A DNA stretch of 41,676 nucleotides from an uncultured Collinsella sp. Its GTDB lineage: Bacteria; Actinomycetota; Coriobacteriia; Coriobacteriales; Coriobacteriaceae. The notes under the pieces were generated by a model that saw only the letters and a program-made list of their open reading frames with translations, did no database searches and was not told where the DNA came from. Location: assembly GCA_900550185.1 (NCBI GenBank), contig URRN01000005.1, positions 1 through 41,676 of the forward strand, read 5' to 3'. Every line of letters starts with the position of its first letter. Position 1 is the first letter of the stretch. Shown in pieces: positions 15,547 to 23,885 of this stretch. Both the position numbers and the translations under genes were made by a program.

Positions 15547-16851
15547 TTGAATAGCCAGCTGATCCAACAGGGCCGCGCCGCTTACCGCGCGGGTGATTTT
15601 TCCGCTGCAGCCCAGATGCTTGGGGCGGCAAAGACTCCCGATGAGATTATGGGCGAGGCCGATCACCTTCGTGGCAACGCCTTGATGCACCTGGGCATGT
15701 ATGCCGAGGCCGCCGAGGCCTACGCCGCCGCCCTCAACGACGGCACCTATGGCAAGCGCGGCGCGCTGCTCACCAACCGCGGCAAGGCACTCGCCGCTGT
15801 GGGCGACTACACGACGGCCGTCCAGGCGTTCTCTGCTGCTACGCAGGATGCATCCTATGCCACGCCGTTCAAGGCCTATCTGGGCCTGGGCAATGCGCTG
15901 TTCCAGTCGGGCGACTATGCCAACGCGGGAACCGCCTTCCGTCAGGCTGCCATCGACGGCGCCAATCCGGCTCCTGCCGCCGCGCTCGGCGAGCTCGGTC
16001 GTTGCTTCATTAAGCTCGGCCGTCCGGCGGATGCCGTGGAGACCTACCGCACGGCTATCGACTTTGCCGGCCCCCGCGACGACACGCGTGCGCTCAACGC
16101 CGGCATGGGTCAGGCGCTTTCTGCCGCCGGCCGTCCCTCCGACGCACTCGACGCCTTTAACGCCGCTACTGCCGATGGCATCTACCAGCTCACCTCCGAG
16201 CAGGCCGATGAGCTTGCCCGCGTGCACGATTCGCTTGCCGCGCTGTCTGCCCAGACGGCTATGGCCACGGCTCCGGCGCCCGCGATGGACGCTCCTGCCG
16301 TCGATCCGCTCGATCCTACGGGCGCGACCGGTCAGTTTATGCCCGATCCCTCGGACACCGGCTTCTTTACGCTGTCCGAGTCCGAGATGGTCCAGCAGGA
16401 CCGTCAGGATCGTAAGCAGGCCAAGGTCCGTCGTCGCCATCGCCACACGGGTCTCAAAGTCTTCATCGTGCTGCTTCTGCTCATTTTGATCGCCGCGGGC
16501 GGTCTGGGCTTTGCCTACACGCGCGGCTTTGGCTTCCCGTCCCAGGAGTCTGTCGTTACCGATCTGTTCCAGGCTGCCGGCGACGGTGACACCGCAAAGG
16601 CCGAGTCTTGCCTGGCATCGAGCCTGTCCGAGGATGCCAAGTCGATGATCATCTCCTCCATTCCGCAGGGTGCCACCGTGTCTGTCGAGGGCATGGATCA
16701 GTCCATGACCGAGACGACCGCCAAGGTGAAGGCATCGCTGTCCAAGGGCGGCGAGCAGGAGTACACCGTCAAATTCGTGCGCTCCGACAACCATATCGGC
16801 TGGGCCGTTTCCTCGCTCGATATGGATTTCTCGGCTGCTGACAACCAGTAG
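15547..16851 (+). CDS. TPR-repeat protein with one membrane anchor
   Basis: Protein of 434 residues from a TTG start preceded by AAAGGGG. Residues about 5-215 are tetratricopeptide-like helical repeats (AYRAGDFSAAAQML, MYAEAAEAYAAAL, GDYTTAVQAFSAA, GDYANAGTAFRQAA, GRPADAVETYRTAI, GRPSDALDAFNAA). A basic RRRHRHTG patch and one strong membrane helix (VFIVLLLLILIAAGGLGFAY, near 305-325) follow, with a C-terminal domain of about 105 residues outside the membrane. That last domain looks like the small DUF4878 / lumazine-binding-like folds, but this is a guess. It shares the plan of the zinc-ribbon protein two genes upstream: soluble N-part, basic patch, helix, extracytoplasmic tail. Probable protein-interaction scaffold; partner unknown. 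Confidence 0.75.
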   Translation: MNSQLIQQGRAAYRAGDFSAAAQMLGAAKTPDEIMGEADHLRGNALMHLGMYAEAAEAYAAALNDGTYGKRGALLTNRGKALAAVGDYTTAVQAFSAATQDASYATPFKAYLGLGNALFQSGDYANAGTAFRQAAIDGANPAPAAALGELGRCFIKLGRPADAVETYRTAIDFAGPRDDTRALNAGMGQALSAAGRPSDALDAFNAATADGIYQLTSEQADELARVHDSLAALSAQTAMATAPAPAMDAPAVDPLDPTGATGQFMPDPSDTGFFTLSESEMVQQDRQDRKQAKVRRRHRHTGLKVFIVLLLLILIAAGGLGFAYTRGFGFPSQESVVTDLFQAAGDGDTAKAESCLASSLSEDAKSMIISSIPQGATVSVEGMDQSMTETTAKVKASLSKGGEQEYTVKFVRSDNHIGWAVSSLDMDFSAADNQ

Positions 16852-16873
16852 TGACCTTATGGGATTTAGCTTT

Positions 16874-16906
16874 GCCCGGTGCTTCACCGCAAGTGAGGTG
16901 CCGGGC
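16874..16906 (+). terminator. Strong hairpin between the TPR gene and mreB
   Basis: GCCCGGTGCTTCAC pairs with GTGAGGTGCCGGGC over 14 positions (three G-U) around a CGCAA loop. The following bases (TTGCGC) are not a good U-tract, so termination may be weak. It still marks the boundary of the mre operon. Confidence 0.5.
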
Positions 16907-16966
16907 TTGCGCTAGTATCATGAGCTAGTAGTTTTCCAGCAATCATCCAACACATCAGGAGTTGCG

Positions 16967-18010
16967 TTGTTTTCTTTGATGGATATGTTCTTCGGTAGCT
17001 ATGCGGGCGATCTTGCCATCGACCTCGGCACCGCAAATACGCTTGTCTCCGTGCGCGGCAAGGGCATCGTCATTCGCGAGCCCTCTGTTGTCGCCATCGA
17101 CAAGAACGACGAGCGCATCCTGGCGGTCGGTATCGAGGCAAAGCGCATGCTCGGCCGTACGCCCGGCAACATCGTGGCCGTTCGTCCCCTGAAGGACGGC
17201 GTCATCGCCGACTTCGATGTTACCGAGGCCATGCTTCGCTACTTTATCGACAAGGCGTCCGAGAAGCGCTACCCGTGGACCCCGCGTCCGCGCGTTGTCG
17301 TCTGCGTTCCTTCCGGCGTCACGTCGGTCGAGAAGCGTGCCGTCTTTGAGGCCACGATCCAAGCCGGCGCTCGCCAGGCCTACCTGATCGAGGAGCCCAT
17401 GGCCGCCGCTATCGGCGCCGATCTGCCCGTCGAGGAACCCACCGGCTCCATGGTCATCGATATCGGCGGCGGTACCACCGAGGTCGCTGTTATCGCCATG
17501 GGCGGCATCGTCGTCTCGCAGTCCATCCGTATTGCCGGTGACGAGTTCGACCAGGCTATCCTCACGCACGTTCGCGATGCCTACAACCTGGCCATCGGCG
17601 AGCGTACGGCAGAGGACATCAAGATCAAGGTCGGCTCCGCCGTGCCGCTCAAGGACGAGCTCGACGTCGAGGTCAACGGCCGCGACGTGATCACCGGTCT
17701 GCCCAAGACCGTGCGCATCGAGAGCGAGGAGATTCGTCGTGCGCTCAACAAGCCGCTCGACGAGATGGCCAAGGCCGTTAAAGACGCCCTCGATGCCACG
17801 CCGCCCGATCTTGCCTCTGACCTTATGTACTACGGCATTTTGCTGACCGGTGGTGGCGCTCTGCTACGCGGTCTCGACGTACGCCTGCGCGATGAGACCG
17901 GTGTTTCGGTCAACGTCAGCCCCACGGCGCTCGATAACGTCGTTAACGGCTGTGCCCGCGTGCTCGAGGCCAATGCGTTTGATGGTGGCTTCGTCCAGAC
18001 CAATGCTTAA
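16967..18010 (+). CDS. mreB: Rod-shape determining protein MreB
   Basis: Bacterial actin homologue that forms membrane-bound filaments guiding sidewall peptidoglycan synthesis. The 347 residues carry the actin-fold nucleotide motifs: IDLGTANTLV (phosphate 1), PSVVAID, the bridging EEPMAAAIG, IDIGGGTTEVAVI (phosphate 2) and LTGGGALLRGL (adenosine). The N-terminus MFSLMDMFFG has hydrophobic residues of the type used for membrane insertion. The TTG start at 16967 is preceded by CAGGAG at good spacing. It heads the mreBCD-mrdA-rodA group. Confidence 0.97.
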   Translation: MFSLMDMFFGSYAGDLAIDLGTANTLVSVRGKGIVIREPSVVAIDKNDERILAVGIEAKRMLGRTPGNIVAVRPLKDGVIADFDVTEAMLRYFIDKASEKRYPWTPRPRVVVCVPSGVTSVEKRAVFEATIQAGARQAYLIEEPMAAAIGADLPVEEPTGSMVIDIGGGTTEVAVIAMGGIVVSQSIRIAGDEFDQAILTHVRDAYNLAIGERTAEDIKIKVGSAVPLKDELDVEVNGRDVITGLPKTVRIESEEIRRALNKPLDEMAKAVKDALDATPPDLASDLMYYGILLTGGGALLRGLDVRLRDETGVSVNVSPTALDNVVNGCARVLEANAFDGGFVQTNA

Positions 18011-18031
18011 TTTCCAAAAGGTGGATTCCAT

Positions 18032-19030
18032 TTGGCACGATCTTCGGGTTTCTCCACAAATCTGAATACCAAGCGACAATCAACGGGTATGCGCCCGTTG
18101 ATTGTTTTCAGCCTGATTTCGGTGTTGCTGCTCACGTTTTACATCCGCGAGGGCGAGACGGGGCCGATTCATGCCGTGCGTTCGGGCGTGACGACGATTA
18201 CCTCGCCGGTGCGCTTTGTGGGCTCGGCTGTGGCGGCTCCCTTCAATGCGATCGGCAACGTGTTCTCTAACCTTACGGCGTCGCAGGACACGCTCGATGA
18301 GCTCAAGAAGCAAAATGAGGAGCTGACCTCTAAGGTTGCCGAGCTCTCCGAGGCTCAAAAGACCGCTGAGCGTCTGGAAGGGCTGGTCGGCCTGCAGTCG
18401 ACCTATAACCTCAAATCGACCGCTGCTCGTATCGTTGGTGCCTCCGGCGATGCCTGGACCTCGACCGTTACCATCGACAAGGGCTCTGCCGACGGCCTTA
18501 CCATCAACATGCCCGTGACGAGTTCTGCCGGTGTTATCGGCCAGATCATCGAAGTCTCGGCCAAGACGTCCACCGTGCGCCTGATTGGCGACGAGAACTC
18601 GGGCGTGTCCGCCATGGTGCAGGACACGCGCGCCCAGGGCATGCTGCAGGGTCAGGCTGACGGCACGCTGCGTCTTGAGTACGTGAGCGTCGACTCCGAC
18701 GTTAAGGTTGGCGACATTATCGTGACCTCGGGCATTGGCGGCGTGTTCCCCAAGGGCCTACCGCTCGGCACCGTCTCGTCGGTTGAGAAATCGGCAAACG
18801 ACGTGTACTACACCATTGTGGTGCGCGCTCAGACGACGGCCGAGAACAACGAGGAAGTGCTGGTCATCACCTCGCTGACCGACGAACAGTCGGCCTCGGA
18901 TGAGGACGTGAGCACGGCCAACAGCACGCCGCAGGGAACGTCGCGCGATGCTGCGACCAAGACGAAGGACGAGAGCTCGGATGACAGTTCCGACACGTCC
19001 GAGACGACCGATTCCGGCTCGAGCGAATAG
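18032..19030 (+). CDS. mreC: Rod-shape determining protein MreC
   Basis: Periplasm-side scaffold linking MreB to PBP2 in the elongasome. The 332 residues have a short cytosolic N-terminus, one membrane helix (LIVFSLISVLLLTFYI, about 23-38), and a coiled coil at about 80-120 (LDELKKQNEELTSKVAELSEAQKTAE). Two beta-barrel subdomains follow (ARIVGASGDAWTSTVTIDKG, GVIGQIIEVSAKTSTVRLIGD, VGDIIVTSGIGGVFPKGLPLG). It ends in a long Ser/Thr/Asp-rich tail of about 50 residues, low complexity and likely disordered. The TTG start follows AAAAGGTGG. The tail is longer than in most MreC proteins. Confidence 0.92.
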   Translation: MARSSGFSTNLNTKRQSTGMRPLIVFSLISVLLLTFYIREGETGPIHAVRSGVTTITSPVRFVGSAVAAPFNAIGNVFSNLTASQDTLDELKKQNEELTSKVAELSEAQKTAERLEGLVGLQSTYNLKSTAARIVGASGDAWTSTVTIDKGSADGLTINMPVTSSAGVIGQIIEVSAKTSTVRLIGDENSGVSAMVQDTRAQGMLQGQADGTLRLEYVSVDSDVKVGDIIVTSGIGGVFPKGLPLGTVSSVEKSANDVYYTIVVRAQTTAENNEEVLVITSLTDEQSASDEDVSTANSTPQGTSRDAATKTKDESSDDSSDTSETTDSGSSE

Positions 19031-19041
19031 GGGGCATGTCT

Positions 19042-19608
19042 ATGGATCTACACGAGCAGGGGATGAGCTCCCGCACGTTTGTGTTCGCCGCCATCGTGTG
19101 CGTGCTGCTGCAGGCAGGCCTGGCACCGCAGATCTCCATTGCGGGCGGTCGCGTCAACTTCATGATTATCCTGGTGTGCCTAAGCGTGTTCTCGGGCGAC
19201 CCGACCCGTGCCGTCGTGTGCGGTTTTTGCAGCGGGTTGTTCTATGACCTGTCCGCTGCTGTTCCGGTGGGCGTTATGTCGCTCCTGCTGACCGTGGGTT
19301 CTTTTACCCTGGCGCACAGCGCTGTCGGTCAGACGGGCGGTACTCCGAGTGCGCGCGGCATCACTGTGGGCGCCTTCGCACTCGTCATTAATGTGATCTA
19401 CAGCATCATCTTGCTGTTTATGGGTTTGGAGACGAGCTTTGTCGTGGCGATCTTCGGCCATGCGCTGCCGTCTTCGATCCTGACGGGTCTGGTTGCCATT
19501 CCGTTTTTGATGTCCGGCGTCGTGCCGCAGTCCGGCTATGGATTCTCCGCACGTGGCGGACGCCAGACGGGTATGCGCTTTAAGCCCAAGACCCGCAAGC
19601 TCAAATAG
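19042..19608 (+). CDS. mreD: Rod-shape determining protein MreD
   Basis: Small integral membrane partner of MreC. The 188 residues contain about five hydrophobic helices (FVFAAIVCVLLQAGLA, FMIILVCLSVF, VVCGFCSGLFYDL, VMSLLLTVGSFTLA, ITVGAFALVINVIYSIILLF) and the family stretch GFCSGLFYDLSAAVPVG. I prefer ATG 19042 over ATG 19036, because the AGGGGG ribosome site ends one base before the latter but is 7 bases before the former. Its end carries a basic tail (RFKPKTRKLK). Confidence 0.88.
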   Translation: MDLHEQGMSSRTFVFAAIVCVLLQAGLAPQISIAGGRVNFMIILVCLSVFSGDPTRAVVCGFCSGLFYDLSAAVPVGVMSLLLTVGSFTLAHSAVGQTGGTPSARGITVGAFALVINVIYSIILLFMGLETSFVVAIFGHALPSSILTGLVAIPFLMSGVVPQSGYGFSARGGRQTGMRFKPKTRKLK

Positions 19609-19621
19609 GGGAGGCCCGTAG

Positions 19622-21691
19622 ATGTCTTCCCAGTTGACGGTTATTATCGCCGGTATCGTACTGGTTGTGGCCATCGTGGTCGCGCTGGTCATCATGCATC
19701 GTGGCGATTCCCGTTTTACCTACGATACACAGCATGGAACGGCCCCGCGCGCCACCGAGGGCGAGGGCAATACCGCGGCGACCGCCTTTAAGGGCCGCTT
19801 TTCCATCCTCACCACGGGTGTGGGCGCGATGTTTGCGGCGCTTGCCGTCAAGCTGTGGGGCATGCAGATGGTCTCGTCGGACTATTACGAGAAGCAGGCC
19901 AATAGTAATCAGACTCGCACAGTGACCACACCCGCTGTGCGCGGCCGCATCCTCGACCGCAATGGCGTGGCGCTTGTCCAGAACCGTCCCTCACTTGCTG
20001 TTGTGGCCTACCGCGACCTTGCCGAGGATGAGGTTCTGGTTCGCCATCTTGCCAACGTGCTTGGAATGCCTTACGTGGCGGTCCTTCGCAATATTCAGGA
20101 CAATACAGAGGGCGCCCAGAGCCTGCATACCATCGCGACGGACGTCCGTCGTTCCACGGTTGCCTATATTCAGGAGCATGCCGGCGAGTTCCCGGGCGTC
20201 AAGATTGCCGAGCGTACCGAGCGCCAGTATCCATATGGCGAGACGGCATGCCATATCTTGGGCTATACCGGCACCATTACCTCCGAGCAGCTCGAGGCTC
20301 AGAATAAGAAAACCTCTGGCGATGATGATGCTTCTGCTGGCAAGATTACGTACCAGTCGGGCGATATCGTGGGCCAGGCGGGCGTTGAGAGCTACTACGA
20401 AAACCTGCTGCAGGGTATTCGTGGCGAGCAAACCGTCAAGGTCGATGCCTCGGGCAATGTGACCGGTCAGGCCGGCGCCGTTCCCGCGAAGGCCGGCTCC
20501 GACATTAAGCTCACGCTCGACCTTAAGATCCAACAGGCCTGCGAGACGGCACTGGCGAGCGCTATCGAGCTTGCCAAGACCACTGGCTACAGCAATGCCG
20601 GCAACGGCGCTGTGGTGTGTCTCGATCCCAACAATGGCGAGATCCTGGGCATGGCGAGCGAGCCCAAGTTCGATCCGTCCGTCTTTATCGGCGGCGTCTC
20701 AAATGACGTGTGGACCGAGCTCAATGATGACAAGGGTTCGCACCCGCTGCTCAACCGCGCCATTAGCGGACAGTACATGTCGGCTTCGACCATCAAGCCG
20801 CTCTCGGCACTGGCCGGTCTTGAGTTTGGAACCTACACGTCGGGGCAGACGACCAACTGCACGGGCTATTGGACGGGTCTGGGCAAGTCGTGGGGCAAGT
20901 ACTGCTGGCTGCATTCCGGCCACGGCACCATGACGCTGCAGTCGGGTATCGCCAACTCGTGCGACCCCGTCTTCTACGACATGGGCAAGGCGTTCTTTTA
21001 TGACGAGAAACATTCCGAGGGCCTGCAGGAGGTCTTTCGTCGCTGGGGTCTAGGCAAGACCTGCGGTATCGATCTGCCGAGTGAGGGCGCGGGTCGTATT
21101 CCCGATGCCGAGTGGAAAGAGTCGTACTTCACCGACGCCTCTGCTGAGGATCGCAAGTGGAATGCCGGCGATATGACCAACATTGCTATCGGTCAGGGTG
21201 ACATCCTGGTGACGCCCCTGCAGATGGCGTGCGCCTATATGGGTCTTGCCAACGGCGGCAAACAGTACGTGCCCCACGTGTTTTTGTCTGCCGTGTCGCG
21301 CGATGGCGACGGCGATGCCTATAAGTACAACGGCAAGGGCAAGAAGAAGCGCCTGGAAGCCAAGATCAACAGCGATTCGGATTTGGCTCTTGTTCGCAAC
21401 GGCATGCACGACGTGATATACACGGCATCGACGTCCCTGGCGGCTCACTTTGGAACCCTGACGCCGCAGGTATACGGCAAGTCGGGCACGGGCGAGAAAA
21501 GCGGCGAGGACGAATACGCGTGGTTCTGCGCCTATGCACCGGCCGATGATCCCAAGTACGTCATCGCTACTGTCCTGGAGCAGGGCGGCGGCGGCTCAGA
21601 TACCGCGATGCATGTCGTGCGCGACGTGCTCGGCGTGATTTATGACGAGCCCGATACCTCTTCAGCCTCGGGCGATTCTTCGGTTCGATAG
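19622..21691 (+). CDS. mrdA: Penicillin-binding protein 2 (class B transpeptidase of cell elongation)
   Basis: Cross-links sidewall peptidoglycan and is the target of beta-lactams. Of 689 residues, two hydrophobic segments lie near the N-terminus (about 5-25 and 62-80). The pedestal domain follows, with RGRILDRNGVALVQNRPSLAV and PYGETACHILGYTG. The transpeptidase domain has the active-site tetrad STIK with Ser389 and Lys392, SCD at 446-448 (the SxN/D motif), and KSGTG from Lys620. The start ATG follows GGGGAGG. Two hydrophobic N-terminal segments are unusual, since most class B PBPs have one; the first (ESS-free, valine/isoleucine-rich) could be a cleaved or extra helix. Its neighbours mreD and rodA support the PBP2 rather than the FtsI role. 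Confidence 0.93.
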   Translation: MSSQLTVIIAGIVLVVAIVVALVIMHRGDSRFTYDTQHGTAPRATEGEGNTAATAFKGRFSILTTGVGAMFAALAVKLWGMQMVSSDYYEKQANSNQTRTVTTPAVRGRILDRNGVALVQNRPSLAVVAYRDLAEDEVLVRHLANVLGMPYVAVLRNIQDNTEGAQSLHTIATDVRRSTVAYIQEHAGEFPGVKIAERTERQYPYGETACHILGYTGTITSEQLEAQNKKTSGDDDASAGKITYQSGDIVGQAGVESYYENLLQGIRGEQTVKVDASGNVTGQAGAVPAKAGSDIKLTLDLKIQQACETALASAIELAKTTGYSNAGNGAVVCLDPNNGEILGMASEPKFDPSVFIGGVSNDVWTELNDDKGSHPLLNRAISGQYMSASTIKPLSALAGLEFGTYTSGQTTNCTGYWTGLGKSWGKYCWLHSGHGTMTLQSGIANSCDPVFYDMGKAFFYDEKHSEGLQEVFRRWGLGKTCGIDLPSEGAGRIPDAEWKESYFTDASAEDRKWNAGDMTNIAIGQGDILVTPLQMACAYMGLANGGKQYVPHVFLSAVSRDGDGDAYKYNGKGKKKRLEAKINSDSDLALVRNGMHDVIYTASTSLAAHFGTLTPQVYGKSGTGEKSGEDEYAWFCAYAPADDPKYVIATVLEQGGGGSDTAMHVVRDVLGVIYDEPDTSSASGDSSVR

Positions 21692-21700
21692 GAGGTTGCG

Positions 21701-22927
21701 ATGGATTTTTCTCCGGCGGATCTGTTCCGTTCAACCAAGACCGGCTCTCGCAGCAGCCTGGACCGCGTCAACAAGCAACTTTCGGCCTCGCGCGGCACGT
21801 TTCGCCAAAAGGTGCATATCGGTGTGCTCGTGGCTACTGTGGCGCTCGTCGCCTACGGTGCCATCATTATCTGGTCGGCTTCGCAGTTTAAGGCCGATGC
21901 TTCGTTCTCACGCCATCTGCTGGGAATTGGCATCGGCACGGTGCTGGCGGTGCTGGTCTGGCGCTCCGACCTGCGCGGTATTTCCAATTTCTCGACGGCG
22001 TTGCTCGTCATCGACCTGATCGTGATCCTCTCGCCCAAGATTCCGGGTCTGTCCTATACGGGCGGTCTGGGCATGACGGGCTGGATCAAGATTCCCGGTA
22101 TCGGCTTGACATTCCAACCGGTTGAGCTTGCCAAGCTCATCACCATCTTCTTTATTGCTACGCTTGGATCGCAGTATAACGGCCGCATCGATACCGTTCG
22201 CGACTACGTCAAGCTCTGCGGCATGCTGTCCATTCCGTTTTTGGCCGTCGTTGCCATGGGCGACCTGGGCTCGGGCCTGGTCGTGCTGGTTTCGGGCGCC
22301 ATCGTCATCTGTATGAGCGGTGCACGTCGCGAATGGGTGCTGTCGACCCTGGCCCTGCTCGTGGGCCTGGTGGCCCTCGTCCTGGCGCTCGATTCGGTTT
22401 TTGATTCGTTGCTCGGCCACGATGTGCTCATCAAGCAGTATCAGATGAACCGTCTGACGGTCTTTATCGACCCCGATAATGCCGATTCGGACGATGCCTA
22501 CAACCTGCAGCAGTCGCTTATCGCCGTTGGCTCGGGCGGCTTTTTTGGTAAGGGTTTGGGCCATGCGACGCAGTCGGCCGGCGGCTTTCTGCCTGAGTTC
22601 CACACCGACTTCGTCTTCGCCTTCCTGTCCGAGACCTTTGGCTTTTGCGGTTCCTTTTTGCTGCTGTGCTTGTACGTGCTGCTCATCTTCTCGACGATCC
22701 GCGTTGCCTTTAAGTGCGAGTCTCTGTTTTTACGTCTTTCGTGTGTGGGCATCGTTGGCATGTGGGCGTTCCAGACCTTCGAAAACATCGGCATGTGCAT
22801 CGGCATGATGCCGATTACCGGTATTCCGCTACCGTTTATTAGCTTCGGTTCGTCTTCGATGATGATTCAGCTGCTGACGGTGGGTATCGTACAATCCATA
22901 TGGCGGCATCGTTCGGGCGCCGCGTAA
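21701..22927 (+). CDS. rodA: Rod-shape determining SEDS glycosyltransferase RodA
   Basis: SEDS-family peptidoglycan polymerase acting with PBP2. The 408 residues form about ten membrane helices. Family motifs: WIKIPGIGLTFQPVELAKL (conserved Q-P-x-E), GDLGSGLVVL, the loop with YQMNRLTVFIDPDNADSDDAYNLQQSLIAVGSGGFFGKGLG (catalytic Asp region between helices), LPEFHTDFVFAFLSETFGF, and MMPITGIPLPFISFGSSSM. AGGAGG precedes the ATG. The gap to mrdA is 9 bases, so the two proteins are made together. Confidence 0.95.
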   Translation: MDFSPADLFRSTKTGSRSSLDRVNKQLSASRGTFRQKVHIGVLVATVALVAYGAIIIWSASQFKADASFSRHLLGIGIGTVLAVLVWRSDLRGISNFSTALLVIDLIVILSPKIPGLSYTGGLGMTGWIKIPGIGLTFQPVELAKLITIFFIATLGSQYNGRIDTVRDYVKLCGMLSIPFLAVVAMGDLGSGLVVLVSGAIVICMSGARREWVLSTLALLVGLVALVLALDSVFDSLLGHDVLIKQYQMNRLTVFIDPDNADSDDAYNLQQSLIAVGSGGFFGKGLGHATQSAGGFLPEFHTDFVFAFLSETFGFCGSFLLLCLYVLLIFSTIRVAFKCESLFLRLSCVGIVGMWAFQTFENIGMCIGMMPITGIPLPFISFGSSSMMIQLLTVGIVQSIWRHRSGAA

Positions 22928-22945
22928 CCGCTGGAGGGGTTTGCT

Positions 22946-23875
22946 ATGAAAATTCCCGTAGATAAGCTGACCCGCGCTTTTAAGATGGGCGCGTCCGTTA
23001 AGAAGGATTCCGATACGCCGGTGCGCGTCTCGGTCTATCTGGATTCGTCCGCCTCGCGCTTTCTGGCCGAGACGGTGCGTGACGCCTTTGTGCCGCAGAC
23101 GACCTCGGGTATTGTGCGCGTCGAGCGTCTGGGGGAGGAGCGAATTGCTCCAAAGACCGATACCGATGTGGTGCTGGTGCTCTCGTGTGGTTCCGACCGC
23201 TTGGAGAGTGCCGTGCAGGAGCTCGTGATCGCCGGCGCGCCCGTGTGCGTGCTTGCCGAGTCTGCTGTGGAGGTGCCGTTTATCGAGGAGTCCACGCCCA
23301 TGCTCGGCGTGGTAGCGGCAACCGATAAGACGTATCTGCTCGAGACGCTTGCCCGCTGGATTCTCGATCGCACCGACAAGGAAACGGCTTTTGCGGCGAA
23401 CTTTGCCTTCATGCGCATCGCGGCGGCCAATCGTATCATCACCTCGTGCGCGCTCACCAATATGGCGACCGGTGCGCTGGTGTTTTTGCCGGGCGCCGAT
23501 TATCCCGTTATGGCGCTGGCGCAGGTGGGCATGCTCTTTGAGCTCGCTGCCGTCTTTGGACGCGGCATTAAGCCTGAGCGCGGCTACGAGGTCGCTGGCG
23601 TGCTTGCCGGCGGTCTTGTGATCCGCGCGGTCACCCGCGCGCTCGTCAAACAGACGCCGCATATTGGGTTTGCCGTCAAGGCGCTCACTGCTGCCGCGGG
23701 CACCTATGGCATGGGCCGTGCGCTCGTTTCGCTTTACGAGCGCGATGTCGATTACAGCCGTGCCAACGAGGTGGTCACTGCCACGTTCTCCCGCGTTCGC
23801 GATCTGGTGACCACGGTCGCGGGCGCTACCCGTCCTATGGCGTCCTACCAAGACGCATCAGATCTCGCTGCTTAG
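22946..23875 (+). CDS. DUF697-like membrane protein in the cell-shape operon
   Basis: Protein of 309 residues. The first 140 look like a soluble alpha/beta domain with Rossmann-like alternation (VRVSVYLDSSASRFLAETVRDAF, DVVLVLSCGSDRL, APVCVLAESA). No P-loop is visible. The rest resembles DUF697, the membrane region found with GTPases such as YcjF: NRIITSCALTNMATGALVFLPGADYPVMALAQVGMLFELAAVFGRG, then GYEVAGVLAGGLVIRAVTRAL. Start ATG 22946 follows CTGGAGGGG. It lies 18 bases after rodA and 10 bases before the radical-SAM gene, so it is co-expressed with cell-elongation genes. Function unknown; a role as a membrane partner of the elongation machinery is only a context guess. Confidence 0.7.
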   Translation: MKIPVDKLTRAFKMGASVKKDSDTPVRVSVYLDSSASRFLAETVRDAFVPQTTSGIVRVERLGEERIAPKTDTDVVLVLSCGSDRLESAVQELVIAGAPVCVLAESAVEVPFIEESTPMLGVVAATDKTYLLETLARWILDRTDKETAFAANFAFMRIAAANRIITSCALTNMATGALVFLPGADYPVMALAQVGMLFELAAVFGRGIKPERGYEVAGVLAGGLVIRAVTRALVKQTPHIGFAVKALTAAAGTYGMGRALVSLYERDVDYSRANEVVTATFSRVRDLVTTVAGATRPMASYQDASDLAA

Positions 23876-23885
23876 GGGTTTTCCG

